Source: Peptococcaceae bacterium 1198_IL3148
GTDB lineage: Bacteria; Bacillota; Desulfotomaculia; Desulfotomaculales; Desulfohalotomaculaceae
Assembly: GCA_036763105.1 (NCBI GenBank)
Contig: JBAIYS010000008.1
Coordinates: forward strand, 62,001-126,000
Length of the DNA: 64,000 bases
Reading direction: 5' to 3'
This document shows, one piece after another, positions 26,343 to 37,263 of the stretch (the stretch's first letter is position 1; every line of letters starts with the position of its first letter). The position numbers and the translations under genes are program-made. The notes under the pieces are model-generated. The model ran no database searches, had not been told where the DNA came from, and saw only the letters and a program-made list of their open reading frames with translations.

Positions 26343-27275
26343 TTAACTCACCGGAGGCCTTTCTAAATTGTTTTGATCTACCATGTTTTGTTCGGTCGTT
26401 GGCTGTTCCACCACTGAGGTAATGAAGATATACAAACCGGTAATAATAATTAAACCACCGACAACTTGCAACATGGTGGGGATTTCTTTAAATATAAAGC
26501 AGGCGAGAATGGTGGCCCCCACCGATTCGCCTAAAATGCTTACCGAAACCACCGCCGCCTTTACATAGCGTAACGCCCAGTTGAACACAGTGTGACCAAA
26601 TATTGTTGGTACAATGGCTAACAATATAAACCACAACCAAGTTAATTTAGGGTAGGGGTATAGCGGCAGGTTAAAAAACAGGCTACAGAGTAGCAAGGTA
26701 ACGGCAGAGGCACTATATACCATAATTACATAGGGAAACAACGACAAATGATTGCGTAAGCTACGACCAATGAGCATGTATCCAGCAATAAAAATAGCGC
26801 CGGAAAAGGCTAGCAGGTCACCAAACAGTGCTTGGCCGCCCACTTGAAAATCGTTAATGCCAATGATGATACTGCCGCAAAGGGCCATAGCCGCACCCAC
26901 CATCCCTTTGGATGAAAACTTTTCTCGGTATAGAAAATATCCCCCGGTGATGACAAACAGCGGTTGCATGGTCACCAGTACGGTGGAACTGGCTACGGTG
27001 GTGTAGTTTAATGAGGTAATCCAAACAGCAAAGTGCATAGCCAAAAGTATTCCTGACAGAGCTGCTAACATTAGGTCCCTTTTCGATACCCGACGCAATT
27101 CTTGGCCACCGGATATAAAGGTAATGGGCGCCAATAACAGCACCGTAAAGCCCAATCGATAAAAGGCAATAATTAACGGCGGTGCTTCCGCTAATTTGGT
27201 AAAAATAGATGAAAAAGCAGCCGCCAAAACCCCCAATACCACTGCTAGGTAGGGATTGATGATTGGTTTATCCAT
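26343..27275 (-). CDS. EamA/DMT-family permease
   Basis: A 310-residue protein with ten hydrophobic helices in two EamA repeats (first ending near ALCGSIIIGI, second with ILGESVGATILACFIFKEIP). Drug/metabolite superfamily exporters of this type move amino acids or metabolites; substrate unknown. It is the first gene of the unit with ogt, which begins one base after its stop. The upstream region contains the inverted-repeat element at 27413, away from its start. Confidence 0.85.
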   Translation of the reverse strand: MDKPIINPYLAVVLGVLAAAFSSIFTKLAEAPPLIIAFYRLGFTVLLLAPITFISGGQELRRVSKRDLMLAALSGILLAMHFAVWITSLNYTTVASSTVLVTMQPLFVITGGYFLYREKFSSKGMVGAAMALCGSIIIGINDFQVGGQALFGDLLAFSGAIFIAGYMLIGRSLRNHLSLFPYVIMVYSASAVTLLLCSLFFNLPLYPYPKLTWLWFILLAIVPTIFGHTVFNWALRYVKAAVVSVSILGESVGATILACFIFKEIPTMLQVVGGLIIITGLYIFITSVVEQPTTEQNMVDQNNLERPPVS

Positions 27276-27412
27276 GGATTTTTGCCACCTTAGTTGATTA
27301 AATAGCTGAATTAACTAATTCGCTGTTGAGGAGGTAATTCCTTTTGGGAAAGAGTAGGTTTTGTAGATTGAACAGAGCAACGGTTCTTAGGTGGAGCCAG
27401 ACACCATGCAAA

Positions 27413-27521
27413 TGTAGGGGGGCGATTTATCGATCCCATTAACGCAACCTATATGTATTGAGAAAAGTTGTGCTCTATACACATAGATTGCTTAGTGGGC
27501 TCAATGAATTGAGCCCCTACA
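27413..27521. mobile_element. MITE-like inverted-repeat element
   Basis: A 109-base non-coding element bounded by TGTAGGGG and CCCCTACA. The left 48 bases and the reverse complement of the right 47 bases align over nearly their full length (both read TGTAGGGG, then a C/G-rich variable block, then ACTAAGCAATCTATGTGTAT-like sequence). The long imperfect terminal repeats leave a core of about 15 bases. No protein is encoded. A partial relative of the left end occurs at 15938. It lies in the 330-base gap between the DMT permease and cysK; the rest of that gap shows nothing. Confidence 0.6.
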
Positions 27522-27605
27522 AAAATCACATTGCCTAAAACCATACAAATTGTAAATCACTAGCCATTCAAAATTCAACATTCTTAATTCATAATTGCTT
27601 TTACC

Positions 27606-28562
27606 CTACTGATTGGCTTTAAAACTCTCTTGTGGTTCTGCTTCTTTAAACAGTTCTGTTGACAGGTAGCGCTCGCCGGTGTCCGGCAGTAGTACCACCA
27701 CCAGCTTGCCTTGGTTTTCTGGGCGTTTAGCCACCTCAGCGGCAGCGTAGGCGGCGGCACCGGAGGATATTCCCACTAATAAGCCCTCATCCTTTGACAG
27801 ATTGCGGGCAGTTTCAATTGCCTGTTGACCAGGGACCTGGAATACTTCATCTATTAATTCCATGTTGATCACCTTGGGCACAAAGCCAGCACCAATGCCT
27901 TGAATTTTGTGAGAGCCGGATTTACCACCTGATAGTACAGGGGACTCCGCTGGTTCCACAGCAATAATCTGCACATCGGGCTTTTTTTGTTTTAACACTG
28001 TAGCTACTCCGGTAATGGTGCCACCGGTGCCTACTCCGGCCACAAATATATCTACTTTACCATCGGTATCCCGCCAAATCTCTTCGGCGGTGGCGGCTAC
28101 GTGAGCTACTGGGTTGGCGGGGTTTTCAAACTGTTGGGGGATAAAGGCTTTGGGGTATTGCTTGGTCAATTCATTGGCCTTTTCGATGGCCCCTTTCATC
28201 CCGGTGGCCCCCGGAGTAAGTACAATCTCGGCTCCATAGGCCTTTAGCAGGCTACGGCGTTCTACGCTCATGGTCTCCGGCATAGTCAAAATTAAACGGT
28301 AACCTTTAATGCTACATGTCAGGGCTAGACCAATGCCGGTATTACCACTGGTGGGCTCAATAATTACCGTTTGCTGATCCACTAAACCCTGCTGCTCTGC
28401 CTTTTCGATCATTGAAACAGCGATCCGGTCTTTGACACTGCCACCGGGGTTAAAGTATTCCACTTTAGCCACCACCTGAGCTGCTGCTTTGGCGGACGCT
28501 TTGTTTAAACGCACCAGTGGGGTATTACCAATCAGTTCTAACAAATTGTTTCTGATATTCAT
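27606..28562 (-). CDS. cysK: Cysteine synthase A (O-acetylserine sulfhydrylase)
   Basis: 318 residues from ATG 28562 ([19 protein letters not shown]). It has the PLP lysine in [12 protein letters not shown], the phosphate-binding [11 protein letters not shown], the GTGGTITGV loop and the ending pattern of CysK, including [18 protein letters not shown]. It makes cysteine from O-acetylserine and sulfide. The open frame begins at TTG 28574, but its ribosome site would overlap. It is a single gene facing away from groEL's terminator. Confidence 0.93.
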   Translation of the reverse strand: MNIRNNLLELIGNTPLVRLNKASAKAAAQVVAKVEYFNPGGSVKDRIAVSMIEKAEQQGLVDQQTVIIEPTSGNTGIGLALTCSIKGYRLILTMPETMSVERRSLLKAYGAEIVLTPGATGMKGAIEKANELTKQYPKAFIPQQFENPANPVAHVAATAEEIWRDTDGKVDIFVAGVGTGGTITGVATVLKQKKPDVQIIAVEPAESPVLSGGKSGSHKIQGIGAGFVPKVINMELIDEVFQVPGQQAIETARNLSKDEGLLVGISSGAAAYAAAEVAKRPENQGKLVVVLLPDTGERYLSTELFKEAEPQESFKANQ

Positions 28563-28613
28563 ACAGGGCACCAACTTTCCTACAAAATAAATGTATTGTA
28601 CCTAGTATAACAA

Positions 28614-28647
28614 AAAACCTTGCGGGTATTCCGCAAGGTTTTTGTTT
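28614..28647 (-). terminator. groESL terminator
   Basis: On the minus strand AACCTTGCGG / CCGCAAGGTT, 10 bp with a five-base loop, followed by TTTTTT, directly after the groEL stop. Confidence 0.9.
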
Positions 28648-28648
28648 T

Positions 28649-30575
<1,927 letters not shown>

Positions 30576-30621
30576 AAATACCCCTCCTTGAATTGAGAAA
30601 TATATAATTACTTGATTTCTG

Positions 30622-30648
30622 TTAGCACTCAATAGGTGTGAGTGCTAA
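30622..30648 (-). promoter_or_regulatory. CIRCE operator (HrcA binding site)
   Basis: TTAGCACTC, nine bases, GAGTGCTAA: a perfect match to the CIRCE consensus, located between the groES promoter and start. HrcA represses chaperone genes through it in the absence of heat stress. hrcA itself is not in the window. Confidence 0.97.
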
Positions 30649-30660
30649 CATCCAAGTAAT

Positions 30661-30689
30661 ATAATATAGAACGAAAAAATCAAAAGCAA
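30661..30689 (-). promoter_or_regulatory. groESL promoter
   Basis: On the minus strand TTGCTT and TATTAT with 17 bases between them, placing the start of transcription at the edge of the CIRCE element. The remainder of the 300-base gap up to 30878 is AT-rich with nothing recognised. Confidence 0.7.
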
Positions 30690-30878
30690 GCATCCTCGGC
30701 CCTAAATAAAAACTGAAAATGCCTAAATTGTGAAAAATAAGGATAGATAGCTTTAATTTTCTCCTTCTATATCTTTTTTACTTGGTTTCTAATTTTTTAA
30801 TGTCTAAGCATTACTATTTTTACCTATCCATTACAGGTTTATACCATAATCTTAAAAAATTTCCAATTAATTTTTCCT

Positions 30879-31370
30879 TTATTCTTTACCACACTCTCCC
30901 CCTTGGCCGGATAAAATCTCCATGCCATGGGGTAACACCGGAAGCACCACCTCTAAGCATTCCCGAACCCCTTTGGGACTGCCCGGCAGGTTAATAATTA
31001 AGGTTTTGTTGCGAATGCCGGCCACCGCTCTGGAAAGCATCGCTTTGGGGGTTTTGCTCATGGATTCTCTGCGCATTGCTTCCGCTATCCCCGGCACCTC
31101 CCGTTCTATCACTTCTTTGGTGGCCTCCGGGGTGTTGTCCCGGGGGCTAAAACCAGTGCCGCCGGTGGTCAACACTAAATCAAGTTTCAATACATCACAA
31201 CACTTTAGCAATTGTTCTTTAATTTTGTCAAAGTCATCAGAAATTACGTTGTAGTATTCAACTTGGCCATCTATTTGAGCCACCATGTCCTCTATTAATT
31301 GGCCACTTTTGTCTTCCCGCTCACCCCGGGCACCTTTGTCGCTTAACGTTATCACGCCTACTTTAATCAA
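30879..31370 (-). CDS. Molybdenum cofactor biosynthesis protein, MogA/MoaB family
   Basis: 163 residues with the molybdopterin-binding fold: VGVITLSDKGARGEREDKSG and the ligand-binding loop TTGGTGFSPRDNTPEAT, ending with NLPGSPKGVRECLEVVLPVL. MogA adenylylates molybdopterin before metal insertion by MoeA. Divergent from fdhD across about 90 bases, so both are likely expressed together for the formate dehydrogenase. MogA and MoaB are hard to separate by eye; the length and the MoeA neighbours favour MogA. Confidence 0.88.
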   Translation of the reverse strand: MIKVGVITLSDKGARGEREDKSGQLIEDMVAQIDGQVEYYNVISDDFDKIKEQLLKCCDVLKLDLVLTTGGTGFSPRDNTPEATKEVIEREVPGIAEAMRRESMSKTPKAMLSRAVAGIRNKTLIINLPGSPKGVRECLEVVLPVLPHGMEILSGQGGECGKE

Positions 31371-31463
31371 ACTACATCACCTCGTCTATAAAAGTTATTT
31401 ATGATATTATTAATTTAACAACATCCTTAGTAATTTTCCAAATATTTTACTCGGAGGTAATTT

Positions 31464-32252
31464 ATGAGCCAACCGAAAAATTTTATACCCGTCACCGTCA
31501 CCAGAGTAATAAAGAACGAGGTTTACCAAGAGCAGGATAACATCGTACAGGAAGTACCAGTTACGCTATTTTTAAATGACAAAGAGTTTGTTACTTTAGT
31601 ATGTTCTCCTCAATACCTGAAGGAATTAGCCGTTGGCTTTCTGTGTTCAGAGGGCATTTTGCAACTGGCTTCAGACCTCTATGACATCACCATTGATGAA
31701 GAAGAGGGTATTATCAAAGTAAAGGCCGCCGCAGGTGAAGCAGAAGATAAATTTATGAAGCGTTATATCACTTCCTGCTGTGGACGGGGACGTTCTATTT
31801 TTTACTTTGTTAACGACGCCAAATCAATGTCTATGATTAAATCACAAATCAGTGTAACCCCTGAACAAATATGGCACTTAACCTCGCAGTTGGAAGATAA
31901 ATCAACTCTGTTTAAAGGCACCGGTGGTGTTCACAATGCCGCCCTTTGCACCGCTGCTGACGTTTTGGTCTTTTTTGAAGACATTGGTCGACATAATGCA
32001 GTGGATAAAATATTTGGCCACTGTTTTTTAAACAATATCGACATGACCGATAAAATTTTGGTTTTTAGTGGTCGCATTTCTTCCGAGATCTTAATTAAAG
32101 TAGCTAAAATGGAGGTTCCCATTTTAGTATCCCGCTCGGCCCCCACCGCCCTGGCCATAGAAATGGCCGAAAAATTGGGCTTAACGGTGGTGGGTTTTGC
32201 CCGGGGTAATCGGATGAACATTTATTGCCATCCCGAACGGATTAGTCTTTAG
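31464..32252 (+). CDS. fdhD: Formate dehydrogenase accessory sulfurtransferase FdhD
   Basis: 262 residues. The FdhD hallmarks are present: ELAVGFLCSEGIL, the cysteine loop TSCCGRG (the sulfur-carrying cysteines), GGVHNAAL, FEDIGRHNAVDKIFG and ILVSRSAPTALAIEMAEKLGLTVVGFARG. It passes sulfur to the molybdenum or tungsten cofactor of formate dehydrogenase. AGGAGG-like CGGAGG precedes ATG 31464. It is the only plus-strand gene in this block and its end overlaps the end of the ModE-like gene by 11 bases (convergent). Confidence 0.95.
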   Translation: MSQPKNFIPVTVTRVIKNEVYQEQDNIVQEVPVTLFLNDKEFVTLVCSPQYLKELAVGFLCSEGILQLASDLYDITIDEEEGIIKVKAAAGEAEDKFMKRYITSCCGRGRSIFYFVNDAKSMSMIKSQISVTPEQIWHLTSQLEDKSTLFKGTGGVHNAALCTAADVLVFFEDIGRHNAVDKIFGHCFLNNIDMTDKILVFSGRISSEILIKVAKMEVPILVSRSAPTALAIEMAEKLGLTVVGFARGNRMNIYCHPERISL

Positions 32253-32604
32253 TACCAAAACAATTGGCAAATAATTTGGGAATTATGCTATCCAATTCAT
32301 CGATAAAGCGGTCGTAACGTTTTATTAGTTCTAAGGCAGGGTCGGTTAATTTTGCCCCACCGCCCTGCTCTCCGCCTATTTTTGTCTTCACAAACTTTAT
32401 ATCCCAATGTTTTTCCGCTTTCTTTATTTTTCCCCAGGCTGCCCGATAGGACATATTCATTTGCCGGGCAGCCCCAGAAATACTGCCAGTTTCATTTATC
32501 AGTTTCAGTAAGTGATACAGCCCATCACCAAAAACGGTGTGATCCCACTCCAACCAAACCTTGTACCCCACCTTTAACCGGTCAGGGTCAATCAATTTTT
32601 TCAC
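32242..32604 (-). CDS. ModE-like winged-helix regulator (N-terminal type, no molybdate-binding domain)
   Basis: 120 residues with the LysR/ModE-type winged helix: GLYHLLKLINETGSISGAARQMNMSYRAAWGKIKKAE then a second half containing GGEQGGGAKLTDPA. This is the DNA-binding part of ModE; the molybdate-binding (TOBE) half is absent, as in many Firmicutes. It overlaps the end of the MoeA fusion gene by 17 bases, so it is the last gene of that unit and may regulate the molybdenum genes around it. Confidence 0.88.
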   Translation of the reverse strand: MKKLIDPDRLKVGYKVWLEWDHTVFGDGLYHLLKLINETGSISGAARQMNMSYRAAWGKIKKAEKHWDIKFVKTKIGGEQGGGAKLTDPALELIKRYDRFIDELDSIIPKLFANCFGTKD

Positions 32605-34522
32605 CCTGCCACATTATCTTGCCACAGTCCCGTAGGTCGTAGCCCCCCAGGTTAGCCACCTGTTCTTGAAACTCAGGCAGCGCCATTACCTGCAGCATTC
32701 TCTGAATCACCGGGCTGTCCCAATATTCGGCTGGAATGCATAGATCATAGCGCTCTTCCACCACCGGAATAAAGTCCAAGTCCAACGCCTTGGCTGCCGC
32801 TTTAATACCTAATCCTGCATCCGCTGCCCCACTGACCACCGCCGATGCCACCGCCATGTGGGTGTACTCTTCATGGTGGTAACCATGGATTTGTTCAGGC
32901 TCTATGCCCAGTTCCTTTAATTTATAATCTAACAGGATCCTGGTTCCAGCCCCACGTTGACGATTGACAAAACTGGTTCCCTCTTTAGTCAAGTCTGCCA
33001 GACTGGTAATGCCCTTCGGATTGCCCTTGGCCACTATTAAGCCCTGTTCACGATAGACCAAGTTCACCAGCACCATGTCACGGTCTGGCAACAGTCTTTT
33101 GATATAGGAAACGTTATAGTCACCGGTTTCTTCATCCAACAGGTGGGTGCCAGCGCAATGGGCTTCTTTGCGCTTCAAAGCAGTTAACCCGCCCAGGCTG
33201 CCAACGTGGGCAGAGGCCAACGTGGCTTCTGGATAAAGTTTGCGCAACAAGTTAGCCAATACATCAAGGGCGATGTCGTGGCTGCCAATGATCACCGTGG
33301 TTTCATTAATTTCTTCCTTAGAGCGCAGCAATTCAATGGTTACCCTTTCTCCGGCCTGATAGCCTTCGGTCTGCCGTGGTACCCTTAAAATGCCGTCTGC
33401 CCGCACCATAGACATAATCATCCCTGCACCGCGGGAGATGGGTGTGGCAATGGTTTTTTCACCCACCCTACCTAATTTTACCCGCACAAACTCCTCTACC
33501 CCTAAAGGTTTAACCAGTTTGCGAGAGATGGTGGCTGACACCTTTTCTCTGGCAGGTGGTACCGCGCCTAGTTTTTTGTAGACTAAGGGCTTAACAAACA
33601 GCTCACAAGCCAGTGATGCCGACACTGGATACCCCGGCACCCCCACCACCGGTTTGCCGTTGATTTCACCCAGGATCACCGGCTTGGCAGGTTTGATGGC
33701 CACGCCATGGGTAATAACTCTACCCAGTTCCCGCACCAAATCCACGGTGAAGTCCTCTCTGCCTGCTGAAGAACCGGCATTAATTACCAATATCTCTGTT
33801 TCTGCCACTGCCTTTAAAATATTTTGTTTGAGCAATTGGTAATCATCTATGGTGATGCCATAGCGAATAGGGTCACCGCCCCATTCTTTAATATATGACC
33901 CCAACACCCGGGAGTTATATTCAATAATATCCCCTGGTTTTAAATGACTGCCCGGTTGCACCAGCTCAGTGCCGGTGGGCATAATGGCCACTTTGGGCCG
34001 CGGGTGAACAGTTATTTCGGTCAAACCGCCGGCCAAAATGCCCCCAATATCTACCGGTCGAATGAGGTGATTACCAGGTAAAATCATTTCGGTGGCCACA
34101 ACATCTTCGCCAATTACCCGCACATGTTGCCACGGGGCCACTGCAGCGGTAATTTCAATCAACTCTGGATTTATAAAGTGCACATCTTCAATCATTACCA
34201 CCGCATCACAACCCGCCGGAATGGGATCACCGGTATCCACCATGATGGCTTGCGCGCCCATTTTAAGTTGTTTCGGGGTGGTTTCAGCGGCACCAAAGGT
34301 ATCTATGGCTTTCACCGCCACTCCATCCATAGCCGACGCATTGTAGTGGGGCGATGACAATTTGGCATAAATTGGCACCGCTGTCACCCGACCCAGGGCC
34401 TCATCAACTTTAATCTTTTCTGGCACACCGGGTGCCAGCGCCTCTACTTCCTTTAGATAGTGTAAATATTCCTCCAAAGCCTGTTCCCAAGGCTTGTCAT
34501 CCAAATAAACATCTCTTTTCAT
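32588..34522 (-). CDS. MoeA-type molybdopterin molybdenumtransferase fused to a periplasmic-binding-like domain
   Basis: 644 residues. Residues 1 to about 410 are MoeA (HYNASAMDGVAV, GDPIPAGCDAVVMIED, INAGSSAGREDFT, GVPGYPVSASLACE). Residues from about 420 on form a PBP-like domain (IIGSHDIALDVLANLLRKL through FVNRQRGAGTRILLDYKL) that in related proteins is taken as a molybdate- or ligand-sensing part. The fusion type is common in anaerobes and archaea. It inserts the metal into the dithiolene cofactor. It follows a second, stand-alone MoeA by 15 bases. Confidence 0.92.
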   Translation of the reverse strand: MKRDVYLDDKPWEQALEEYLHYLKEVEALAPGVPEKIKVDEALGRVTAVPIYAKLSSPHYNASAMDGVAVKAIDTFGAAETTPKQLKMGAQAIMVDTGDPIPAGCDAVVMIEDVHFINPELIEITAAVAPWQHVRVIGEDVVATEMILPGNHLIRPVDIGGILAGGLTEITVHPRPKVAIMPTGTELVQPGSHLKPGDIIEYNSRVLGSYIKEWGGDPIRYGITIDDYQLLKQNILKAVAETEILVINAGSSAGREDFTVDLVRELGRVITHGVAIKPAKPVILGEINGKPVVGVPGYPVSASLACELFVKPLVYKKLGAVPPAREKVSATISRKLVKPLGVEEFVRVKLGRVGEKTIATPISRGAGMIMSMVRADGILRVPRQTEGYQAGERVTIELLRSKEEINETTVIIGSHDIALDVLANLLRKLYPEATLASAHVGSLGGLTALKRKEAHCAGTHLLDEETGDYNVSYIKRLLPDRDMVLVNLVYREQGLIVAKGNPKGITSLADLTKEGTSFVNRQRGAGTRILLDYKLKELGIEPEQIHGYHHEEYTHMAVASAVVSGAADAGLGIKAAAKALDLDFIPVVEERYDLCIPAEYWDSPVIQRMLQVMALPEFQEQVANLGGYDLRDCGKIMWQGEKID

Positions 34523-34537
34523 GGGGGGACTACCTCC

Positions 34538-35761
34538 TTAGAACAACTTTACTTCTACATATTCTCCGGCCTCTACTCCCTCTTTACCTTCGGGAATGCG
34601 AGCCAGCCCATCGGCCTTCACCATGGTGCTAATTAATCCGGATTTGCCCAGCACTGGCTCAGCAAATAGCTCACCCTGTTCAACATAAACCCGTACCCGT
34701 AAAAAATCCTCTCTACCGGCAGCAGAACGCATATTGCGGGTAATCTTGGCCCGTACTGAGACTTCTCTTAAAGCGTTATCATAACTACCCCAGCGCACCA
34801 GCGGGTCTACCAACAGGCTATATACCACCATGGCGGAAACCGGGTGACCTGGCAGTCCAAATATCGGTTTACCATCGACCACTGCCCCAATGGTGGGCTT
34901 ACCGGGCTTAATGCCGATACCGTGAAAAAGTACACCGGGTTGGCCCAAGTCTTCGATAACCTTAGCAGTTACATCCCGGGCCCCCACTGAACTGCCACCG
35001 GAAACCAGCACCAAGTCGTTCTCGTTTAAGGCGGTGGAAATTGTCGCCTTTAGTGAATCAAAATCATCTTTGACAATGCCATAGATCGTGGGTATAGCCC
35101 CTCCTTGCCGGGCTAATCCGTATAAGGTATAAGAATTGATATCCCTAACCTGACCAGGTTCCGGAGTATTTTCGGGCGATACAACCTCATCCCCTGTGGA
35201 AACTATACCTACTTTCATTTTGGGTCGCACCGGCACCTCCGTCACCCCGGTAGCTGATAAAATGCCCAAGTCTTGGGGCCGGATTTTGTGGCCGGCTGTT
35301 AATACCGTAGCCCCGACCGGCACGTCTTCACCTTTGCGCACCATATTTTCACCAGGAGCCACCGGTTTGGTCACGCCAATGGTGCGGTCATCCAACTCTT
35401 CGGTGTACTCCACCATCACCACCGCATCGGCACCGGGCGGCAACATACCACCGGTGGGAATAGCCCAGGCCTGTCCTGGTTTTAATTCACCCGGCGGTTG
35501 CTTGCCCATTAACACCTGCCCACCAACATCAATATAAGCCGGCAAACTTTCCGATGCCCCAAAGGTGTCCTTTGCCTTCACTGCATAGCCATCCATAGTG
35601 GAACGGTCAAAACCAGGCACATCTTCCTTGGCAGTTACATTCTGGGCCAGAACCCTATCTAAAGCAGATAGAATGGGCACATTCTCAGCCATGGGAAGCT
35701 TTAAATTGTCGGTAAGGAGTTTTCGCCCCTGTTCCACCGTCAGTACGTTAAAGAGATCCAT
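34538..35761 (-). CDS. moeA: Molybdopterin molybdenumtransferase MoeA
   Basis: 407 residues with the four MoeA domains: FDRSTMDGYAVKAKDT, the IPTGGMLPPGADAVVMVEYT segment, the active site VSGGSSVGARDVT and GLPGHPVSAMVVYSLLVDP, then the C-terminal barrel. It catalyses insertion of molybdenum (or tungsten) into adenylylated molybdopterin. GGAGG-like GGAATG precedes ATG 35761. With the fused MoeA it gives two paralogues in one operon, perhaps for molybdenum and tungsten or for two cofactor forms (inference). Confidence 0.94.
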   Translation of the reverse strand: MDLFNVLTVEQGRKLLTDNLKLPMAENVPILSALDRVLAQNVTAKEDVPGFDRSTMDGYAVKAKDTFGASESLPAYIDVGGQVLMGKQPPGELKPGQAWAIPTGGMLPPGADAVVMVEYTEELDDRTIGVTKPVAPGENMVRKGEDVPVGATVLTAGHKIRPQDLGILSATGVTEVPVRPKMKVGIVSTGDEVVSPENTPEPGQVRDINSYTLYGLARQGGAIPTIYGIVKDDFDSLKATISTALNENDLVLVSGGSSVGARDVTAKVIEDLGQPGVLFHGIGIKPGKPTIGAVVDGKPIFGLPGHPVSAMVVYSLLVDPLVRWGSYDNALREVSVRAKITRNMRSAAGREDFLRVRVYVEQGELFAEPVLGKSGLISTMVKADGLARIPEGKEGVEAGEYVEVKLF

Positions 35762-35789
35762 TTACATTCCTCCAATTAGAAAACTTGCC

Positions 35790-35969
35790 TTAGAAGCAAC
35801 CCAACTCACAGGCTTTAATTTTAATATCCAATTGGTCGGCCGCTTCCCCTATTACTTTGACAGGAACCTGTAGCTCAGCGGCTAGTTTACGGGCCATAGT
35901 ACATGATAAACGGTTATCCGTTGCTGCCTTTTTGACAGCTTCTAAAATATTTTCAGATATATTACTCAA
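35790..35969 (-). CDS. Small conserved-looking hypothetical protein
   Basis: About 59 residues from TTG 35969, which has AGGAG nine bases upstream (the frame opens at TTG 35978 but too close to that site). It reads NISENILEAVKKAATDNRLS, then MARKLAAELQVPVKVIGEAA and ends IKIKACELGCF. The helical layout ending in CxxxC-F suggests a small helix-turn-helix or metal-contacting peptide. It is the first gene of the moeA operon, 28 bases before moeA, so a tie to cofactor metabolism is likely. Family not identified. Confidence 0.6.
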   Translation of the reverse strand: MSNISENILEAVKKAATDNRLSCTMARKLAAELQVPVKVIGEAADQLDIKIKACELGCF

Positions 35970-36216
35970 GTCAATCAACTCCTAGGTTTTTATAATTTAT
36001 CTTTATTATCTTAATATTTTGCACAAAATAGCAATAATCCTTCAAATATTAAAAAGATGTGCTTGAATTTACATAACGGTCTAAAAAATAATTGCCTTGC
36101 CCAGACCAATTAAAATTTATGTTGAATGTGCTAAAAGGCACTTTCACTTTAAAGCAAGATGTTATATACTATAATATAAATGTGATATTTTTCTCAAGCA
36201 CAGGGGGTGAGCTGCG

Positions 36217-36414
36217 ATGACATTGATTAATGCACTGGAAATTTTTAAGTCCGCCGGAGTAAGGGTTTTGCCAATACCAGGAACAAGTAAGTTTAACCTG
36301 ACCCTTCCGGGTGGTAAAGTGGCAATAATAAAGAGGGAACAACTAATGGGATTGGCGGCAAAGCTAGGCAGCAATCCCGACGATTTGCAAGACGCATTAC
36401 TGAGAGCTATATAA
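36217..36414 (+). CDS. Small hypothetical protein
   Basis: 65 residues behind a good GGGGGTGAGC ribosome site. The sequence is basic and compact (MTLINALEIFKSAGVRVLPI, then GGKVAIIKREQLMGLAAKLG and DDLQDALLRAI) with no recognised family. It stands alone between moeA and the tatC terminator. A leftward-transcribed terminator lies just after it. Confidence 0.55.
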   Translation: MTLINALEIFKSAGVRVLPIPGTSKFNLTLPGGKVAIIKREQLMGLAAKLGSNPDDLQDALLRAI

Positions 36415-36448
36415 TGATATAACATTTTATGCAAGAATAAATGTTCTC

Positions 36449-36480
36449 AAAAAAGAGGCTTGAAATTAATCAAGCCTCTT
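36449..36480 (-). terminator. Terminator at the end of the formate dehydrogenase/Tat operon
   Basis: Minus strand AAGAGGCTTGA / TCAAGCCTCTT, 11 bp with a six-base loop and trailing T residues. Its first arm overlaps the last codons of tatC. Confidence 0.9.
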
Positions 36481-37228
36481 CATTCTCTTCTTCTGCCTTT
36501 TTAGCTTTTTTGCGTTTGCGCCATTCAATAAACCGAATGATTTGGGCACTAAATTCATATAACAAGTACATCGGTGAAGCCATTAAAAGTGGCGTGATCA
36601 TATCGGGCGTTGGTACAATGGCCGCTGAGATAACTACAGAAATCAGTAGGGCGTATTTACGGAATTTAATCATCAGTCGATAACTTAAAATTCCCAATTG
36701 GCCTAAAAAGAATGCCGCCAGCGGTAGTTCAAAAACTAAGCCAAAGGGTAGTAAAAATGTCAACGTAAAGGACACGTATTTGCCAATACTGATCATTGGC
36801 AACAATTCCTCGCCACCGTATCCCAGCAGGAACCTAATGGCTAAACCGTACACTGCAAAAAAGCCAAATAATATACCGGCAATAAACATCACAAAGGATA
36901 TCACAATAAACAGTGTAAAATATACCCTTTCGGTTTTACGGAGCGCTGGGATCATAAAACTCCAAAACTGCCACAGCGTGATGGGCAGAGCAGTTAAAAA
37001 ACCCAAGAAAAAAGATATACCGATCTTAGTCATCAGTGCTTCGGTCACATGTATATAGACCATCTCGTTACCAGTACTGGTTACCGGCGATAAAAGGATA
37101 TCTAAAACCCGGTCAGCAAATGCCAAACAGACAACGGTCATTACCAGGGTCGCCACTAGTGAAATTATAATTGCCCTTCGTAATTCTTCTAAATGTTCCA
37201 CCATTGACATTTCTGTATCCTTTGACAC
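36470..37228 (-). CDS. tatC: Sec-independent protein translocase subunit TatC
   Basis: 252 residues with six hydrophobic helices and family landmarks: MSMVEHLEELRRAIIISL at the N-terminus, ALPITLWQFWSFMIPAL and FLLPFGLVFELPL. TatC is the receptor for twin-arginine signal peptides. Found at the end of the formate dehydrogenase operon, whose catalytic subunit carries such a signal. GGGGG-rich sequence precedes the start. Confidence 0.96.
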   Translation of the reverse strand: MSKDTEMSMVEHLEELRRAIIISLVATLVMTVVCLAFADRVLDILLSPVTSTGNEMVYIHVTEALMTKIGISFFLGFLTALPITLWQFWSFMIPALRKTERVYFTLFIVISFVMFIAGILFGFFAVYGLAIRFLLGYGGEELLPMISIGKYVSFTLTFLLPFGLVFELPLAAFFLGQLGILSYRLMIKFRKYALLISVVISAAIVPTPDMITPLLMASPMYLLYEFSAQIIRFIEWRKRKKAKKAEEENEEA

Positions 37229-37263
37229 TAAACGACCCCCTCTTTCGTCACCCAGCCAGAGGC

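Noticed and set aside
35979-36216. Molybdenum-cofactor riboswitch upstream of the moeA operon
   Set aside because: The AT-rich leader shows no recognisable Moco-RNA core or strong terminator.
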